NCBI RefSeq assembly: GCF_040183065.1
Contig: NC_091125.1
Coordinates: 112,306,121 to 112,370,120, forward strand
From: Periplaneta americana
Taxonomy: Eukaryota > Arthropoda > Insecta > Blattodea > Blattidae
Length of the DNA stretch: 64,000 bases
Direction of reading: 5' to 3'
Within the stretch, counting starts at the first letter, position 1, and each line of letters starts with the position of its first letter. The translations under genes were made by a program, and so were the position numbers. The notes beneath the pieces were generated by a model. It did no database searches, was not told the origin of the DNA, and saw only the letters and a program-made list of their open reading frames with translations. Positions 1 through 10,832 of this stretch are shown piece by piece.

Positions 1-55
1 AAATGACCCGAGATGTTGATACAGAGTCGTAGAATAACCCAATAAACAACAAACA
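1..55 (+). repeat. 3' end of a tRNA-derived SINE (family A), cut by the window edge
   Basis: The words GATGTTGATACAGAGTCGT and AATAACCCAATAA match the 3' end of the full SINE copy at 11385-11640. The head lies outside the window. Confidence 0.7.
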
Positions 56-387
56 ATGTAATTATTGATGGACGTGATGCATTTTTCCGTGGCAATGTAG
101 TTCCCATCAGGAGACGTAAACATTGCACAATGAGTGCTGTATCAGAATTTTCAATACAAAGTATCTATAATTCTTCGTGTAATAAAATTAAAATAAAGAA
201 ATATAAATCCGTATCTCACAAGAGCTTATTTTGAAATCACACAATTGCGAGATATGTACTCTGGGAGTTGCTCCTTATGAAAGTACAGTAAACGTAAACA
301 TAATTATGATAGATTTTATTCGTAGTTACTTCATCTCTGTGTAACCTTCCCATATAAGAGTGTAACTTACTTATAATTTATTTTCAG
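56..387. other. AT-rich stretch with no recognised feature
   Basis: I see no conserved ORF, repeat family or RNA. It ends in a pyrimidine-rich TTTATTTTCAG tract that could be a splice acceptor. Confidence 0.5.
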
Positions 388-486
388 GCTCTTACAAGTA
401 TTTTGATAGTAAACCTTACCTTTTGGCTCTTATGGATTCCGTTGGTGAATACAATCGCATATGCATGCCTGAAATCAAGTCTGCTG
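388..486 (+). CDS. Candidate orphan internal exon, 99 nt
   Basis: The block is bounded by a strong acceptor (TTATTTTCAG) and a consensus donor (CTG|GTAAGT). It is 99 nt long, a multiple of three. Two frames are open: one gives a soluble-looking peptide (YFDSKPYLLALMDSVGEYNR in part), the other a hydrophobic peptide resembling a membrane helix. I do not recognise either product. If real it belongs to a plus-strand gene whose other exons are not evident here. A chance splice-site pair in AT-rich DNA is the alternative. Confidence 0.3.
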
Positions 487-598
487 GTAAGTAAATAAAT
501 CCTTATTCAATTGACATAGCCTATTTCAATAATACATTAATTTATCCCAACTCTCTCAATATTTATTTGAAGAGAGTGATTGTTATTTAAATAAATTT

Positions 599-1196
599 CT
601 AAATTATAGACATCAGCTCAAAGAATTTTGAGTGACCACAAGGGTCCTGAATACAATAAACATGTACAATAATGTGATGTGATACATTAAAGAAAAAAGA
701 AAGTTAATTGTTGAAGGCAAATATAAGTTGATTAATTGAAATAGAGATGATGATGTAATACTTGAAGAGAATCCTTGATAATATTTATAAGAATAGACAT
801 TACATAATCAAAAGGAATGTGAAGTTCCTTAAGATAATTCCACGTGAATTTTGTGATTGAACCTCTACTGCCAAACAGCAAACCAATGACGGACCATTGT
901 TTAAGAGGGACGTTGTACTTTTGAGAAAGATACAGCAGACAAGGTTCATATATGGACTTCTTCTCAATATCAACCTCGGTGGCCTGATTTAGGTTTCTTT
1001 CGAAACGGATAGTAGGGTCAAGAACAAGAGCCCGTTTTAAGCGTCCGTTGATAGCAATAATGTCTGCCCGTCTAAAAGAACCATCTGATGATACACAATG
1101 TACTTCCTCATGAATCTCCCAATGTAAAGTTTTTAACGATATCGCCAAAGCATGTCGTACACGATGATGTCTAGCATTGATCAGCAGCTCGCTTTC
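599..1196 (-). pseudogene. R2-like non-LTR retrotransposon, 3' end with restriction-like endonuclease remnant
   Basis: The minus strand encodes about 160 residues of a C-terminal domain containing RADIIAINGRLKRALVLDPT, an arrangement like the PD...D/K core of the restriction-like endonuclease (RLE) of R2/CRE-type elements. A 3' UTR ending near 599 follows. A second copy at 48270-49012 has the same ORF and UTR, which defines the shared 3' end. Homology in this copy starts at the ELLINARHH segment near 1196, so it is 5'-truncated and lacks the RT. Upstream codons to 1262 are unrelated flank. The reading frame is intact but cannot act alone. Confidence 0.75.
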
Positions 1197-1381
1197 AGTT
1201 GACATCACTTGCAAGGCATTGTTACTATAGATCTCATGTTTAAATTCACTTTTATAAGTCAAAATACGAGTACAAGTTATCTTAACATTTTATGATACAA
1301 ATGGTGGTAAACTGTTCATTCGCGTTTAGGCCTACAATACATTATGTCCGACCTATACTATAGTATATTGTAAAACCCCTC

Positions 1382-1383
<2 letters not shown>

Positions 1384-1440
<57 letters not shown>
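1384..1440. repeat. (AT)n microsatellite
   Basis: Uninterrupted alternating A and T over more than 50 bases. Confidence 0.95.
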
Positions 1441-1444
<4 letters not shown>

Positions 1445-1760
1445 ACTAGACTTTGATTATGAATTAAGACTTTTTCAGTGGATTTTCATTATAACGGAGT
1501 ATACATACAATAAATTTTGGTAAGGTTCAACGTAGACTATCGATTAAGAGACAGATTCCTCTAAACTGACTAAAATACCGCCAAATTCTTTAAGTTTCAA
1601 GACCTTAACTAATACGTTTCTATCTATAATTAATTTTATATCTTAGTACGAGAGGACCAGATATTTGGAATAATGTATATTAATATTTTTTTGACATATC
1701 CCATATTCTAGCTGTGAAACAATGTACCGGTACGAATACTATAGAATGTAAATAAATACA
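1441..1760. other. No recognised feature
   Basis: AT-rich sequence. I see no gene or repeat family here. Confidence 0.4.
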
Positions 1761-1761
1761 A

Positions 1762-1995
1762 TACAATCGATGCTGCCTCACCTCCCAAATTGTATCCTGA
1801 GCTATGCTTAGGTTCGATCCCGCTTGGGTTGATTAATTGAAATTTTTCGAGGTTTTTCCCAAGTGTAAGGCAAATGTGACGTAATCCCATGGCAAATTTT
1901 CGGTTTCGCGTTAAATGCCAACTCGCTATCACCAATTCCATTGACGCTAAATAATCGGGTAGTTTTTATACCGTCGTTAAATAAACCACTAAAAA
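1762..1995 (+). repeat. tRNA-derived SINE (family B), degenerate
   Basis: A B-box-like GGTTCGATCCCGC is followed by a body with GAGGTTTTTCCCAAGTGTAAG, CTCGCTATCACCAATTCC and a tail GACGCTAAATAATCGGGTAG. A related minus-strand 3' half lies at 42005-42125. Several bases look decayed, so the copy seems old. Confidence 0.65.
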
Positions 1996-2324
1996 TTCCA
2001 TGCTTCAAGATTTTCTCACAAATTTTCTTTCATTCCTCTTGTAGCCATAGCTTTATTCACCCTTTTCTGACATTTCATGTGGATCTTCTTTGTCTTTCCT
2101 CATTTGATGTCAGCTGAAGATTATGAATGGCAGTTTCTCTTGACATAGGCTATACGTCTAAAGTAACCATATCATTTTAGATGTCGTCATCTCTCTTTCT
2201 CTCTCTAGCTCTCTCTCTCTCTCACTCACACATACATATACAACACAATTAGGGAAATCATTGCTCATATACTCAACCAGTATAAAATACATAGCAAATA
2301 TAAATAACACCAATACAGAAAATA

Positions 2325-2350
2325 ATATAATAATAATAATAATAATAGTA

Positions 2351-2385
<35 letters not shown>

Positions 2386-2400
2386 CGTAATAATACTAAT
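2325..2400. repeat. (AAT)n microsatellite, interrupted
   Basis: Tandem AAT units with a few AGT and CGT interruptions. Confidence 0.9.
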
Positions 2401-2636
2401 AATTTTATTTATATACAGATTTCTAATGTTTACACATCTTTCTGTGCCTAAAGTCTTAAAGTCTTATTCTTGTTCTCCACTCTTCTCTATCCATCCAATT
2501 CATGTCGTTGAGTCTGCTGTCTCTCATCCCTGTTCTGATCTCTCGTAACCATGAATTTTGAGGTCTCCCTTTCCTTCTCCCAGGCGGACACCATTCCAGC
2601 ACCAATTATCCCTTGAATATTCCATGTTCCAACTAG

Positions 2637-2879
2637 AATTCTGCAGTGCTTGGGAAAAGTGGCATAAGTCAGTTTTCAAAAACCTTTTTAGGTAATTTAT
2701 TGACAACTTACGGAACATCTGCTCGCTTGGAAAAAAAAATACATAAGCATTTCTCCCATTACAATAATTTCATGCAGAAAAAAATCAAATCGACATAAAC
2801 CAGTGTAAGTCGTCAATAAATTATCAAAAATGGTTCGTGGAAACTGACTTATGTAGCTTTTCCCAAGCACTGCAGAATT
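2637..2879. mobile_element. MITE with ~75-bp terminal inverted repeats
   Basis: The left arm starts AATTCTGCAGTGCTTGGGAA and the right arm is its reverse complement ending TTCCCAAGCACTGCAGAATT. Similarity continues inward through GACTTATG... and TAATTTATTGAC. The 243-bp unit has no coding capacity. The superfamily is unassigned because no clear target duplication is visible. Confidence 0.75.
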
Positions 2880-3031
2880 GTCCTTTTCCGTTATTTGTTT
2901 GAAAACCATTTAGGACAGTGCGACTTTTTTAACAAAGGTGACAGGGACAGAAAGAGATATAGCATTGTTTATGATTTGAGACAAGGAATTAGCGGCAATG
3001 TTTACATCAGTAGTCCGATATATGCTGTTCC

Positions 3032-3103
<72 letters not shown>
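3032..3103. repeat. (AAT)n microsatellite
   Basis: Near-perfect AAT repeat. Confidence 0.95.
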
Positions 3104-3104
<1 letters not shown>

Positions 3105-3356
3105 GCAAAATATAGGTGTGTTTAGTTACAGTGTAATTCTAAGAGTTAAACAATTACAATTTAGTGTTACATAAGACAATTTGGATCGAAGGAATCTAAT
3201 TAACATAATGCAAGAAAAGTGATATATTAAAAATAAATATTCTACAAAAGTAATATTTGAAGAAAGATCATATTCTAGAGACGAAAAACAGTCTTCCTGA
3301 CAATCGGCTTTTGAAAGTAGTCACTGTCTGACAGCTCTTTACACTATGTATAGGCC

Positions 3357-3594
3357 TACTAAAATACGCTATTTCCACTATTACACTATCGTAAAGAATG
3401 AAGATTTACATTGATCAAACATTATCTACACTATTACACAGTTTACAAAATAAGTAGGTATAGTATTATGAAATAAAATACCTTGCATTATTATACACAA
3501 CACTATACATAAGCTTAATAGTGTAAATAATGTTTGGTCAGTATAGATCAAGTTCTTTATTATAGTGTAAATAGTAAAAATAGCGTATTCTAAT
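3357..3594. mobile_element. MITE or foldback with ~80-bp inverted arms
   Basis: AAAATACGCTATTTCCACTA on the left pairs with the reverse complement of TAGTAAAAATAGCGTATTC on the right, and pairing continues through the CAAACATTAT...ACACTATTA blocks. The element is about 240 bp and AT-rich, with no coding capacity. Confidence 0.7.
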
Positions 3595-3829
3595 GTACAT
3601 AATGTAAATAATTTAAATTGTAAATATCAGTATAATTGTTAAAGTGGTCCATGTTTTGTTCTGCCCTACTTTACGAAACAAGAGTCGCGTGGGCCGTCAG
3701 TCAAGTACTTCGCTTGATAGATTCACGCGTCGTCCATTTAAAAACTCGGTAATACTTAATCTTGCAGCCTCCTGAGACGGAGTATGGTCCCTAGCTATCA
3801 CCTACTTTTGTTTACCTCCACTTTTTAGT

Positions 3830-3985
3830 AAGAGCGGCAGGAGTATAGATATTTTGCACTTAAAGGAACTGGTCAACTACTCCATTACCCCCTGGCTTAG
3901 TTGTCTCATGAGTGATGCCTTATTGGTGTCATGAGGTTCCAACCTGTCTTCGGACAGTTGACTAAACAACAAAATAAACCCAAGG
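3830..3985 (+). repeat. Interspersed repeat (family C), 3' end
   Basis: CCTGTCTTCGGACAGTTGAC followed by TAAACAACAAAA is shared with 46905-47145 and 50740-50930 (plus) and related to 45355-45505 (minus). The block GGAACTGG...CTCATGAGTG is also shared. The order suggests a 3' retroelement end with a CAACAA tail. Class uncertain. Confidence 0.55.
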
Positions 3986-4228
3986 TTAAACTCATTTAGA
4001 GAAAGTGGCCCTTATTTTAAGTGGTGATGTCATGACAGTATTTTCCTGAAGAGGATGAAATCCAAAGGTTTTATGAAGATCTATTTTTCTGGCCTACTCG
4101 TAACAGAGATGGCGCGCCTGAGGAGTGTAGTGTGGGACTTCAATAAGATATCTGTATTTTTACTTTAACTTTTTAGAATTTTCCTTTTCAATTTGTAATA
4201 TGGACAAACTACATTATGCCAATTAATC

Positions 4229-4233
4229 AAATT

Positions 4234-4286
<53 letters not shown>

Positions 4287-4416
4287 TCTTTATTTATACT
4301 GGCAGAGTTAAGGCATAGGGCCTTCTCTTACACTCTACCAGGTCACAAAGTATACAAGCAGTGAAAATTTTACAAAAAGTTAAAGAACAGAATATTAGCA
4401 TATTACAAAAAAATAA

Positions 4417-4459
<43 letters not shown>
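4229..4459. repeat. Two (AAT)n microsatellites around a short spacer
   Basis: Runs at about 4229-4287 and 4421-4459. The spacer (CTTTATTTATACTGGCAGAG...) is not recognised. Confidence 0.85.
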
Positions 4460-4460
<1 letters not shown>

Positions 4461-4980
4461 TAGATGGTGCGATATCGTAGTTATAAATGCTCACGCCCCT
4501 ACAGAAGAGAAAGACGATCATATAAAGGATAGTTTCTATGAGAAATTGGAACACACTTTTGATCAGTTACTTAGATATCACATGAAAGTTTTATTGGGGG
4601 ATTTCAATGCTAAAGTAGGACGGAAGGATATTTTTAAACCAACAATTGACGCAGAGCTGCACGCATTGTATACTTCACCTGACATAATTAGGAACATAAA
4701 ATCCAGACGTTTGAGATGGGCAGGGCATGTAGCACGTATGGGCGAATCCAGAAATGCATATAGAGTGTTAGTTGGGAGGCCGGAGGGAAAAAGACCTTTG
4801 GGGAGGCCGAGACGTAGATGAGAAGATAATATTAAAATGGATTTGAGGGAGGTGGGATATGATGGTAGAGACTGGATTAATTTTGCTCAGGAGAGGGACC
4901 AATGGCGGGCTTATGTGAAGGCGGCAATGAACCTCCGGGTTCCTTAAAAGCCAGTAAGTAAGTAAGTAAATAAGTAGGCT
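4460..4980 (+). pseudogene. Internally deleted non-LTR LINE: endonuclease piece joined to ORF2 C-terminus
   Basis: Codons from 4462 onward give an apurinic-type endonuclease segment with VINAHAPTEEKDD and LLGDFNAKVGRKDIF, where GDFNAKVG is the usual EEP motif. It runs without a stop into a C-terminal segment (RRLRWAGHVARMGESRNAYR, GRPEGKRPLGRPRRR, then a stop). The whole reverse transcriptase is missing between them, so the copy is dead. The end reads CTCCGGGTTCCTTAAAAGCC followed by GTAAG units. The same 3' end closes the LINE at 17640-17762. Confidence 0.8.
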
Positions 4981-4996
4981 AAGTAAGTAATTAATG

Positions 4997-4997
<1 letters not shown>

Positions 4998-5074
<77 letters not shown>
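4998..5074. repeat. (AAT)n microsatellite following a LINE tail
   Basis: Perfect AAT units directly after the GTAAG-rich LINE tail. Confidence 0.95.
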
Positions 5075-5672
5075 GATTTGTAATGTATAATATTTTAAAT
5101 TGTGAATTTGTAAGGTACAATTTAAATTGTGGATTTGTAATACATATATATAATTTTGGATTTGTAAGGTATAATTTAAATTTGACTCTAACTATTACAA
5201 TAGTGTATTGCTAGATAACTATGAACTATTCTACATATATGAAATTCGATTAATAATATAAACATAGTATGTAATATTGCAACACTTGTACAAAATTTTT
5301 CTGATAATGCATTTAGGCATAAGCTTTGTGACTGGCGAGCGGATTGATTCTATATAGTACATAGATAATTTAATTGTGGATTTGTAATGTGTATTTGTAA
5401 TGTATTAATTAATTGTGGATTTGTAATGTACTTAAGGGTAAGATTTATTATTGGCTAGTTGATCATATATTGTGTAGAGTAGATAATTTTTATTTATTTT
5501 AATTTTTGGATTGTAATATCTATTTTAACCGACTCTGTATATTGCAATAATGTACTGGTATATGAATATCAACTATGAACTATAAAATATGTAACATAAA
5601 CATAGCATGTAGTATTGCAAATATTGTATGCAATGGAATATGCTGTTTTAGCACAATAAAGGGAAAAAAATA
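5075..5672 (+). repeat. Unclassified duplicated AT-rich block, possibly a retroelement 3' UTR
   Basis: The word GGATTTGTAA recurs several times between 5090 and 5425. A segment with AACTATGAACTAT...ATAAACATAG.ATGTA.TATTGCAA occurs at about 5215-5285 and again at 5568-5625. The block ends in CACAATAAAG and an A-rich/AAT tail, compatible with a retroelement 3' end. I cannot name the family. Confidence 0.4.
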
Positions 5673-5673
5673 A

Positions 5674-5734
<61 letters not shown>
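5674..5734. repeat. (AAT)n microsatellite
   Basis: Perfect AAT run after an A-rich AATAAAG end. Confidence 0.95.
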
Positions 5735-5735
<1 letters not shown>

Positions 5736-6351
5736 CATTATTCTGACCAATAAGAAGAATTGTAATCCTATTAACATGAATTGGTGCACTACTAAATTTG
5801 TACCTAAATAGCTTTTGTTTTCATTAATTTATACCCAAAATAAATACAAACTATTACAATTTTTACTAAAAACATTTCGTGTATTTGAGAAACAACACAT
5901 GTCCACGAACTTTAGGGTATTCTGGCCCTATAAAATACAATTAAACGTTTCTTTAATATTGACATTCATATGAAAAGTTCAGTCTAAAAAGATAAGAACG
6001 TATAAATCCAATATTTATAAGGTGCAGACAATTTTTGCAGTTTTCTCAAAACTTATAGCTAAGGACATATGTGGTTTCTCAAATAATCGATTCAATTATA
6101 GGATTCGATTAATCCTCTGTCACTTTTTTTTTTGCAAAAAAATTGAACACTGTGCTGTTAGCTATAGCAAGCCTATGTATATAGTACTACATAAATTATG
6201 AGATAAGAAATCTGTGATGAAAACTATTTTTATTATTTAAGATCAGAACCATGCTATTTTCTTCTTAAAATTAGGCATCGAAACTTATTCTATGTAATTA
6301 TTCCAATAGATAATGGTAGTTACTTATTCGTTGATATTTATGATTCTTAAG
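5735..6351. other. AT-rich stretch, nothing recognised
   Basis: No ORF, inverted repeat or known repeat word was found on either strand. Confidence 0.4.
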
Positions 6352-6530
6352 GTCATTCGAGTAAACAAGTACCTCGGATTCTACAAGTACTCGTCCCTCT
6401 ACTACTTATCGAGGTGGCTGGAGGCGGAATGCGCCCTCAGTGCGTTCAGAACGATAGTCGCATTGCTATGCTTCATTTGGGTGCTCGATGCAATTGAAGT
6501 CTTACCCCGTGTTAGGGAGCTGGTAAGAAA
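6352..6530 (+). CDS. Candidate orphan exon encoding a putative membrane segment
   Basis: The block is richer in GC than its flanks and is open in the frame containing YKYSSLYYLSRWLEAECALS, then a hydrophobic run (TIVALLCFIWVLDAI) and PRVRELVRK. Donors GTAAGA (6523) and GTGAGT (6531) are both good. Possible acceptors end at 6351 (TTCTTAAG) or 6369. I do not recognise the protein. The reverse strand is also open, so this could be a repeat fragment rather than an exon. Confidence 0.25.
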
Positions 6531-6769
6531 GTGAGTATTGTTAACACACGAAGGATTTCTTAGAATTAAGATGTACTTTTCATACAATTTTCACTCTAAT
6601 TATTTTCGTTACTTTGCTTTCCCGTTATATTAAGTTTAAAGAGAGAGTTTTGAGATGCCGAAACTAATCAAGAAATTTCGTCTAAAAAGCTCATCTTCAT
6701 AGTTTGTACAATTACTACTCAAGTTGTTATACGTATTTTAGAGTTCGCCTATTTCTTCTAAACCAGTGG

Positions 6770-7150
6770 TGGTTCCCAAACCGTTCGAAGGCGCGACCAT
6801 TTGAAGGCTGCAGTCTATTAATCTCTCTTCTGGTATCTACCTTCCTATTAGTCCCCTTTTAGGGGAGGGCTCGGATTGGGACTATCCTCGCACGCAGGTC
6901 GCTCGGGTGGGCCCATTATATTACCTGGGATGGAATGGTGTGCATGCCCTAAGGTCCCCCGCGCTACAGATCCCGCTGCGCGTCTCCTCCCAACTCCCCT
7001 ACAGCCTACATGATCCCTTTACCTTTTCACGTAGACCAAACTATGGTCCCTCAATCCCGGACCCAAGAATTAACATGAGCCCAGTGCATAGCGCAACCAC
7101 TAACAACGAATGACCGCATATCCACGGGGTCCAAGTTCGGCGGCGGCTCG
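6770..7150. other. GC-rich block of unknown origin
   Basis: Its GC content is clearly above the surroundings, with words such as GGGGAGGGCTCGG and GGCGGCGGCTCGCAGCCG. It abuts a SINE at 7195. It may be another repeat, but no domain or tRNA-like box was recognised. Confidence 0.35.
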
Positions 7151-7194
7151 CAGCCGAACTTTGCATCGGAGCAAGCCCGAACCCTAGGAAAGAA

Positions 7195-7378
7195 ACGGAA
7201 ATGATGATGAAAGAGAGAAAGTGTAATTATGATAGCGAAATGAATCCGAGGTCCAACACCAGCAGTTCTGCTTTCACTGATTGAGGGAAAACTCGAAAAA
7301 ATCTCAAGCAGGTAACTTGCTCCTGGGCTCGTTCTTTTCACGGTCAGACGTGCTAACCGTTACTCCACAGCGGTAGAT
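7195..7378 (-). repeat. SINE family A copy, degenerate
   Basis: The reverse complement carries GTGGAGTAACGGTTAGCACG, GAGTTTTCCCTCAATCAG and GACCTCGGATTCATTTCGC. These correspond to the head, body and tail of the copy at 11385-11640. Confidence 0.65.
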
Positions 7379-7511
7379 CTCTCCTGGTATTATTAAAATG
7401 TATGCATATGTTTTCCCCCGCTTGGTTTGCGCTGTTTTTGCTAGCAAGAGCGGTTACAAATTTTAACCACACCTATTGTCACTGTACGGAGATGTGCATC
7501 AGTACAATGTA

Positions 7512-7721
7512 CAGTCTTAGAAAAAAGTTTTGTCGCATAGATACCCCAAGTCCCAGAAAGAAGGCAGTGCGCATGATCAGAGGACGAGCGACCTGGTTCA
7601 CAACAGAACGGCTAGTTGAGGTAATACAATATTGTTTTGTTTCGTTGTATGTCTGATCATGCGCACTGCCTCCTTTCTGGGACAAAAAGTATCTGTGCGA
7701 CAAAACTTTTGTCTAAGACTG
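7512..7721. mobile_element. Tc1/mariner-type MITE with TA target duplication
   Basis: The ends are CAGTCTTAGAAAAAAGTTTT and the near-exact reverse complement AAAACTTTTGTCTAAGACTG, with pairing over about 70 bp through GGCAGTGCGCATGATCAGA. The 210-bp element is flanked by TA at 7510-7511 and 7722-7723. It is non-coding and presumably moved by a Tc1/mariner-family transposase. Confidence 0.85.
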
Positions 7722-7723
7722 TA

Positions 7724-8056
7724 AGTATTGTACTGTAAGTCTGTACAAGTGGGAAGGAAAATTTGTGCGCCCTTTCCATATAGGTGCATGTGCGCTTTTG
7801 ATGAATAGGCCCACTGCTACCTGTCAGCATCCGATAGGCTTATACCAGGTCTTTTCCGGTAGTGAAAGACGGTTGGAGCGTGGTGTCGACCACACCATCT
7901 CATTCTTATGGAAAGATCACGGAAACTCTGTTTCCATGTCCCCATGCGCCTTCACGACTTGTAAAGGGGATACTTCTACCTTGTTAGGCCTACCTGTAAA
8001 TTATACTCCATAATATACCGGTACTCCAGTAGGCCTACTATAAGAGTTTGTAATAA
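7724..8056. other. No recognised gene; short GC-balanced stretch between two elements
   Basis: Contains moderately GC-balanced text without a conserved domain or repeat match. Confidence 0.35.
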
Positions 8057-8064
8057 CTTCAACG

Positions 8065-9176
8065 CAGGGTTTAAGCTAGAAAATAAATATTTGTCGCAAA
8101 AATGCACAAATAAAAAATTATAATTATTTGTGCAAATTACGAAAAGCTTGTGCAATATTCTAAATAATTCTACAGAAATATAACACTAATAAGGTTTGCA
8201 AAAACAAAAAGTTACGTAATTTGTTTCTTGGAATTTTATTACTTTCAATTCATCTTACCACACTTAGATATATTTATGTAAAGTAAATCATTAGACGTAG
8301 GTACTGTTCTCCAACCAGGAGATTAGCCGTGAAAGGAATGTGCTTACTATTGCGTCATCTATTGGAGCGAAGTAGATGGATAATATTACCGGTATAACGT
8401 CAGTTTAAAAAACATGAGCTCTCCTGGCTATGTTATTTTCTGTATGGAGGGATTAAAAGACCAGGAAATTAACCGTGATCTAATTTTGTAACTAGGGTAA
8501 TATAAACATGTGTGTATCAGTGTTATCGTTTGTGTTTTGAGAGTTAGCTAATGGAGATGCATCTACCCACATGTGTGACCTTATGACAACAACATTCATT
8601 CATAGCATCACCCCGCTGCGTCTCATTCCCCTGACACTTTCTCCTGGTTGGAGTACAGTATGTTTAGAATCGATTGCTGCCGAATTTACATACATTAAAA
8701 TACGTTATTTTATGGGCACTCTAAACATTGAAATTCTTTACGAATAGACTCTTCAAGATTTATTATTAGCAGAGTGCTAACTCTTTTTACTGAAAGACGA
8801 TTTATAATTACAGTTTTTACAAGATTCATGCAGTTAATCCTAGCTCACAATTTACAGTTTGCGATGGAATTGTATAAATCAATTCACTAGTGTGTGAACT
8901 TGCATGAATTGTACCAACTGTTTCAAATCCATTCCTCAACATCTATTGCTCAATACCTTATCGAACATTGCCCATTCTATTAGCATTTCATTTAAATTCA
9001 GATTATTCGGAACTGATTAGTTAATACACATCTCTGATTTAATTTTCTTCATAATTATCTTCGTTTCTGAAGTCCAATGTGGTTGTCGCATTTTTGAACA
9101 TTTACATTGAAAGTTTGTCGCATTTTTAGAAGTCGATTAGCAAAACGCGACAAATGCAACTGTGGCTTAAATCCTG
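8065..9176. mobile_element. Non-autonomous hAT transposon with 8-bp TSD
   Basis: The termini are CAGGGTTTAAGC and GCTTAAATCCTG, imperfect inverted repeats. Direct repeats CTTCAACG at 8057-8064 and 9177-9184 are the 8-bp duplication expected for hAT. Sub-terminal TTTGTCGCA words recur in both ends as likely transposase-binding repeats. The 1112-bp interior has no transposase ORF. Inside it, 8302-8660 is bracketed by the inverted pair CTCCAACCAGGAG/CTCCTGGTTGGAG, perhaps a nested MITE. Confidence 0.85.
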
Positions 9177-9184
9177 CTTCAACG

Positions 9185-9806
9185 CATACTGTATGAATTC
9201 TTATTCGAAATTTGTTTCATTTAAACCCGTCTTGTAAACTGACGAATATCGGACTAAAACTTTTGAATCACCCAGTAAGTGTTAGGAATCTACTCTGAAT
9301 CTAACCCCAGTAGAAGGAAGATGATAGAAATTAATTTCACATATGAATTCCGTATAAAAGTGGAATAAATGCGAATTATATTATAAACATATAAGTATAT
9401 ACATACAGTATATATGTACATACCTGTTTTGGTTTGGTTTGTTCTAGGTTAATCCAGTTTGCGAAAATGAAAATAGAACAATGGAAGCGTAGACAAACCA
9501 TTCCAGGCTGCCCAGCGAGATGTCAACTAAACTCGCAGAGACGATCGAATGAAAGGTACAGCGGGAATGCAGACATGTCGTTTTCTGGTGACGAAGAGGA
9601 AGACATGGGATGAGGTTTCTATATCCCACTTGCGTATTGGTCAGTCAATAATGTTGATCGGAATGCTACACCCTATGTCACTACTTCTTTGTCCTTGTGT
9701 TATGTTAAAGCTTAACATGTAGTTTGATTTACAAATAAATCTGAAGTCCAATCGTATGTTTTAATTGCTTATGCGGCACAGTACATAAAATATAAAGAAC
9801 GTATTA
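9185..9806. other. No recognised feature
   Basis: AT-rich text with one ATAC/GTAT-rich patch near 9390-9420. No conserved ORF or repeat. Confidence 0.4.
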
Positions 9807-10487
9807 GTACATTATGCAACGAGCCTATAATGATAGTAATTAAGAAGCGAGTATGGATGTTTATGAAACGAGCGCAAGTTCGTTTCATAATTTTCATACG
9901 AGCTTCTTAATTACCATTATAGGCGAGTTTCATACGACTTTTTATGCTCGACCATATTTCTAACTTGAAATTATTCAGATGTAACTTATACATTTTATTT
10001 GTATCTGACAAGATCGGAAGTGACCTTGTTCTAGGTCGTGAATTGTGAGATGTGCGCAGACGCGAAAGTATTGATTTTTTCCGAGGAACAATAATGTCAT
10101 TGACCTTGTGTAATCCCGTTAAACTTGGTATAACCTTGATTATTGAATTCGACATTGAAAAACGAGATGACAAATAGAATTTATTTGAATATTATTTACA
10201 ATTAACGCTAATTATTATAGTAACAGAACATAACCTTCTGCGACAGTATTGGATTTCCAGCCTCCGTGACTTTTCGCTAATTCTCTTTCGATTGCATATC
10301 CGAGAATAATCGATACTTGCGGTTTCATAACGGTACAAAGCTGACTTGTTATTGGCTGAACACCTGTAAGCTGAGTTGTCATTGGCTGAAAACACCTGTA
10401 CTTTAATGAGTAGGTGTACTTTAATGACATGCATTAAAGGACTGCTACCAGGTGTATAATTACTACATTTCGGCATGGTCGAGCATA
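9807..10487. mobile_element. MITE-like repeat (family D), copy 1
   Basis: Begins GTACATTATGCAACGAGCCT and ends CATGGTCGAGCATAA. An internal TTATGCTCGACCAT near 9940 is inverted relative to the end. The first ~135 bp form a small palindrome around ATGAAACGAGCGC. A copy at 53780-54789 aligns along the length apart from a SINE insertion there. No coding capacity. Confidence 0.7.
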
Positions 10488-10541
10488 AAAATTTTTATAA
10501 CATGACCACACTTTCACCATCTTTCTACGGAAGTAAAATTA

Positions 10542-10817
10542 AAGGTAAAAAAGGTATCCCCGTAACATGCCATGAAGGCACTTGGGGGGCATGGAGGTAG
10601 AGCCCCATGCTTTCCATGACCTCGGCACTAGAATGAGGTGGTGTGGTCGGCACCACGCTCTGACCGCCTTTTACCCCCGGGAAAGACCCGGTACTCAATT
10701 TTATAGGAGGCTGAGTGAACCTCGGGGCCGTTCTGAAAATTTGGCACCACCTGGGATCGAACCCCGGACCTTCCAGTCTGTAGCTAGCTGCTCTACCAAC
10801 TGAGCTACCCGGCCGCC
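10542..10817 (-). repeat. tRNA-derived SINE (family E), intact with 15-bp TSD
   Basis: On the minus strand the head reads GGGTAGCTCAGTTGGTAGAG (A box) and GGGGTTCGATCCCAGG (B box), as in a tRNA-derived pol III promoter. Direct repeats ACGGAAGTAAAATTA at 10527-10541 and 10818-10832 delimit the 276-bp insertion, so it is recent. The tail consists of A/T-rich TTTACCTTTAA. Confidence 0.9.
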
Positions 10818-10832
10818 ACGGAAGTAAAATTA

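Noticed and set aside
5580..5789. Poly-Leu/Ile/Asn reading frames across AAT tracts (also near 2261, 2895, 4294, 15111, 18063)
   Set aside because: Translation of microsatellites; no conserved protein around them.
7402..8013. Several 60-85 codon frames
   Set aside because: They span MITE arms or unrelated DNA and show no domain or splice context.
10750..10815. tRNA gene on the minus strand
   Set aside because: A and B boxes are present, but the sequence continues as a 276-bp SINE with a 15-bp TSD and is not a foldable mature tRNA. The same applies to the heads near 11390, 39455, 54400 and 61330.
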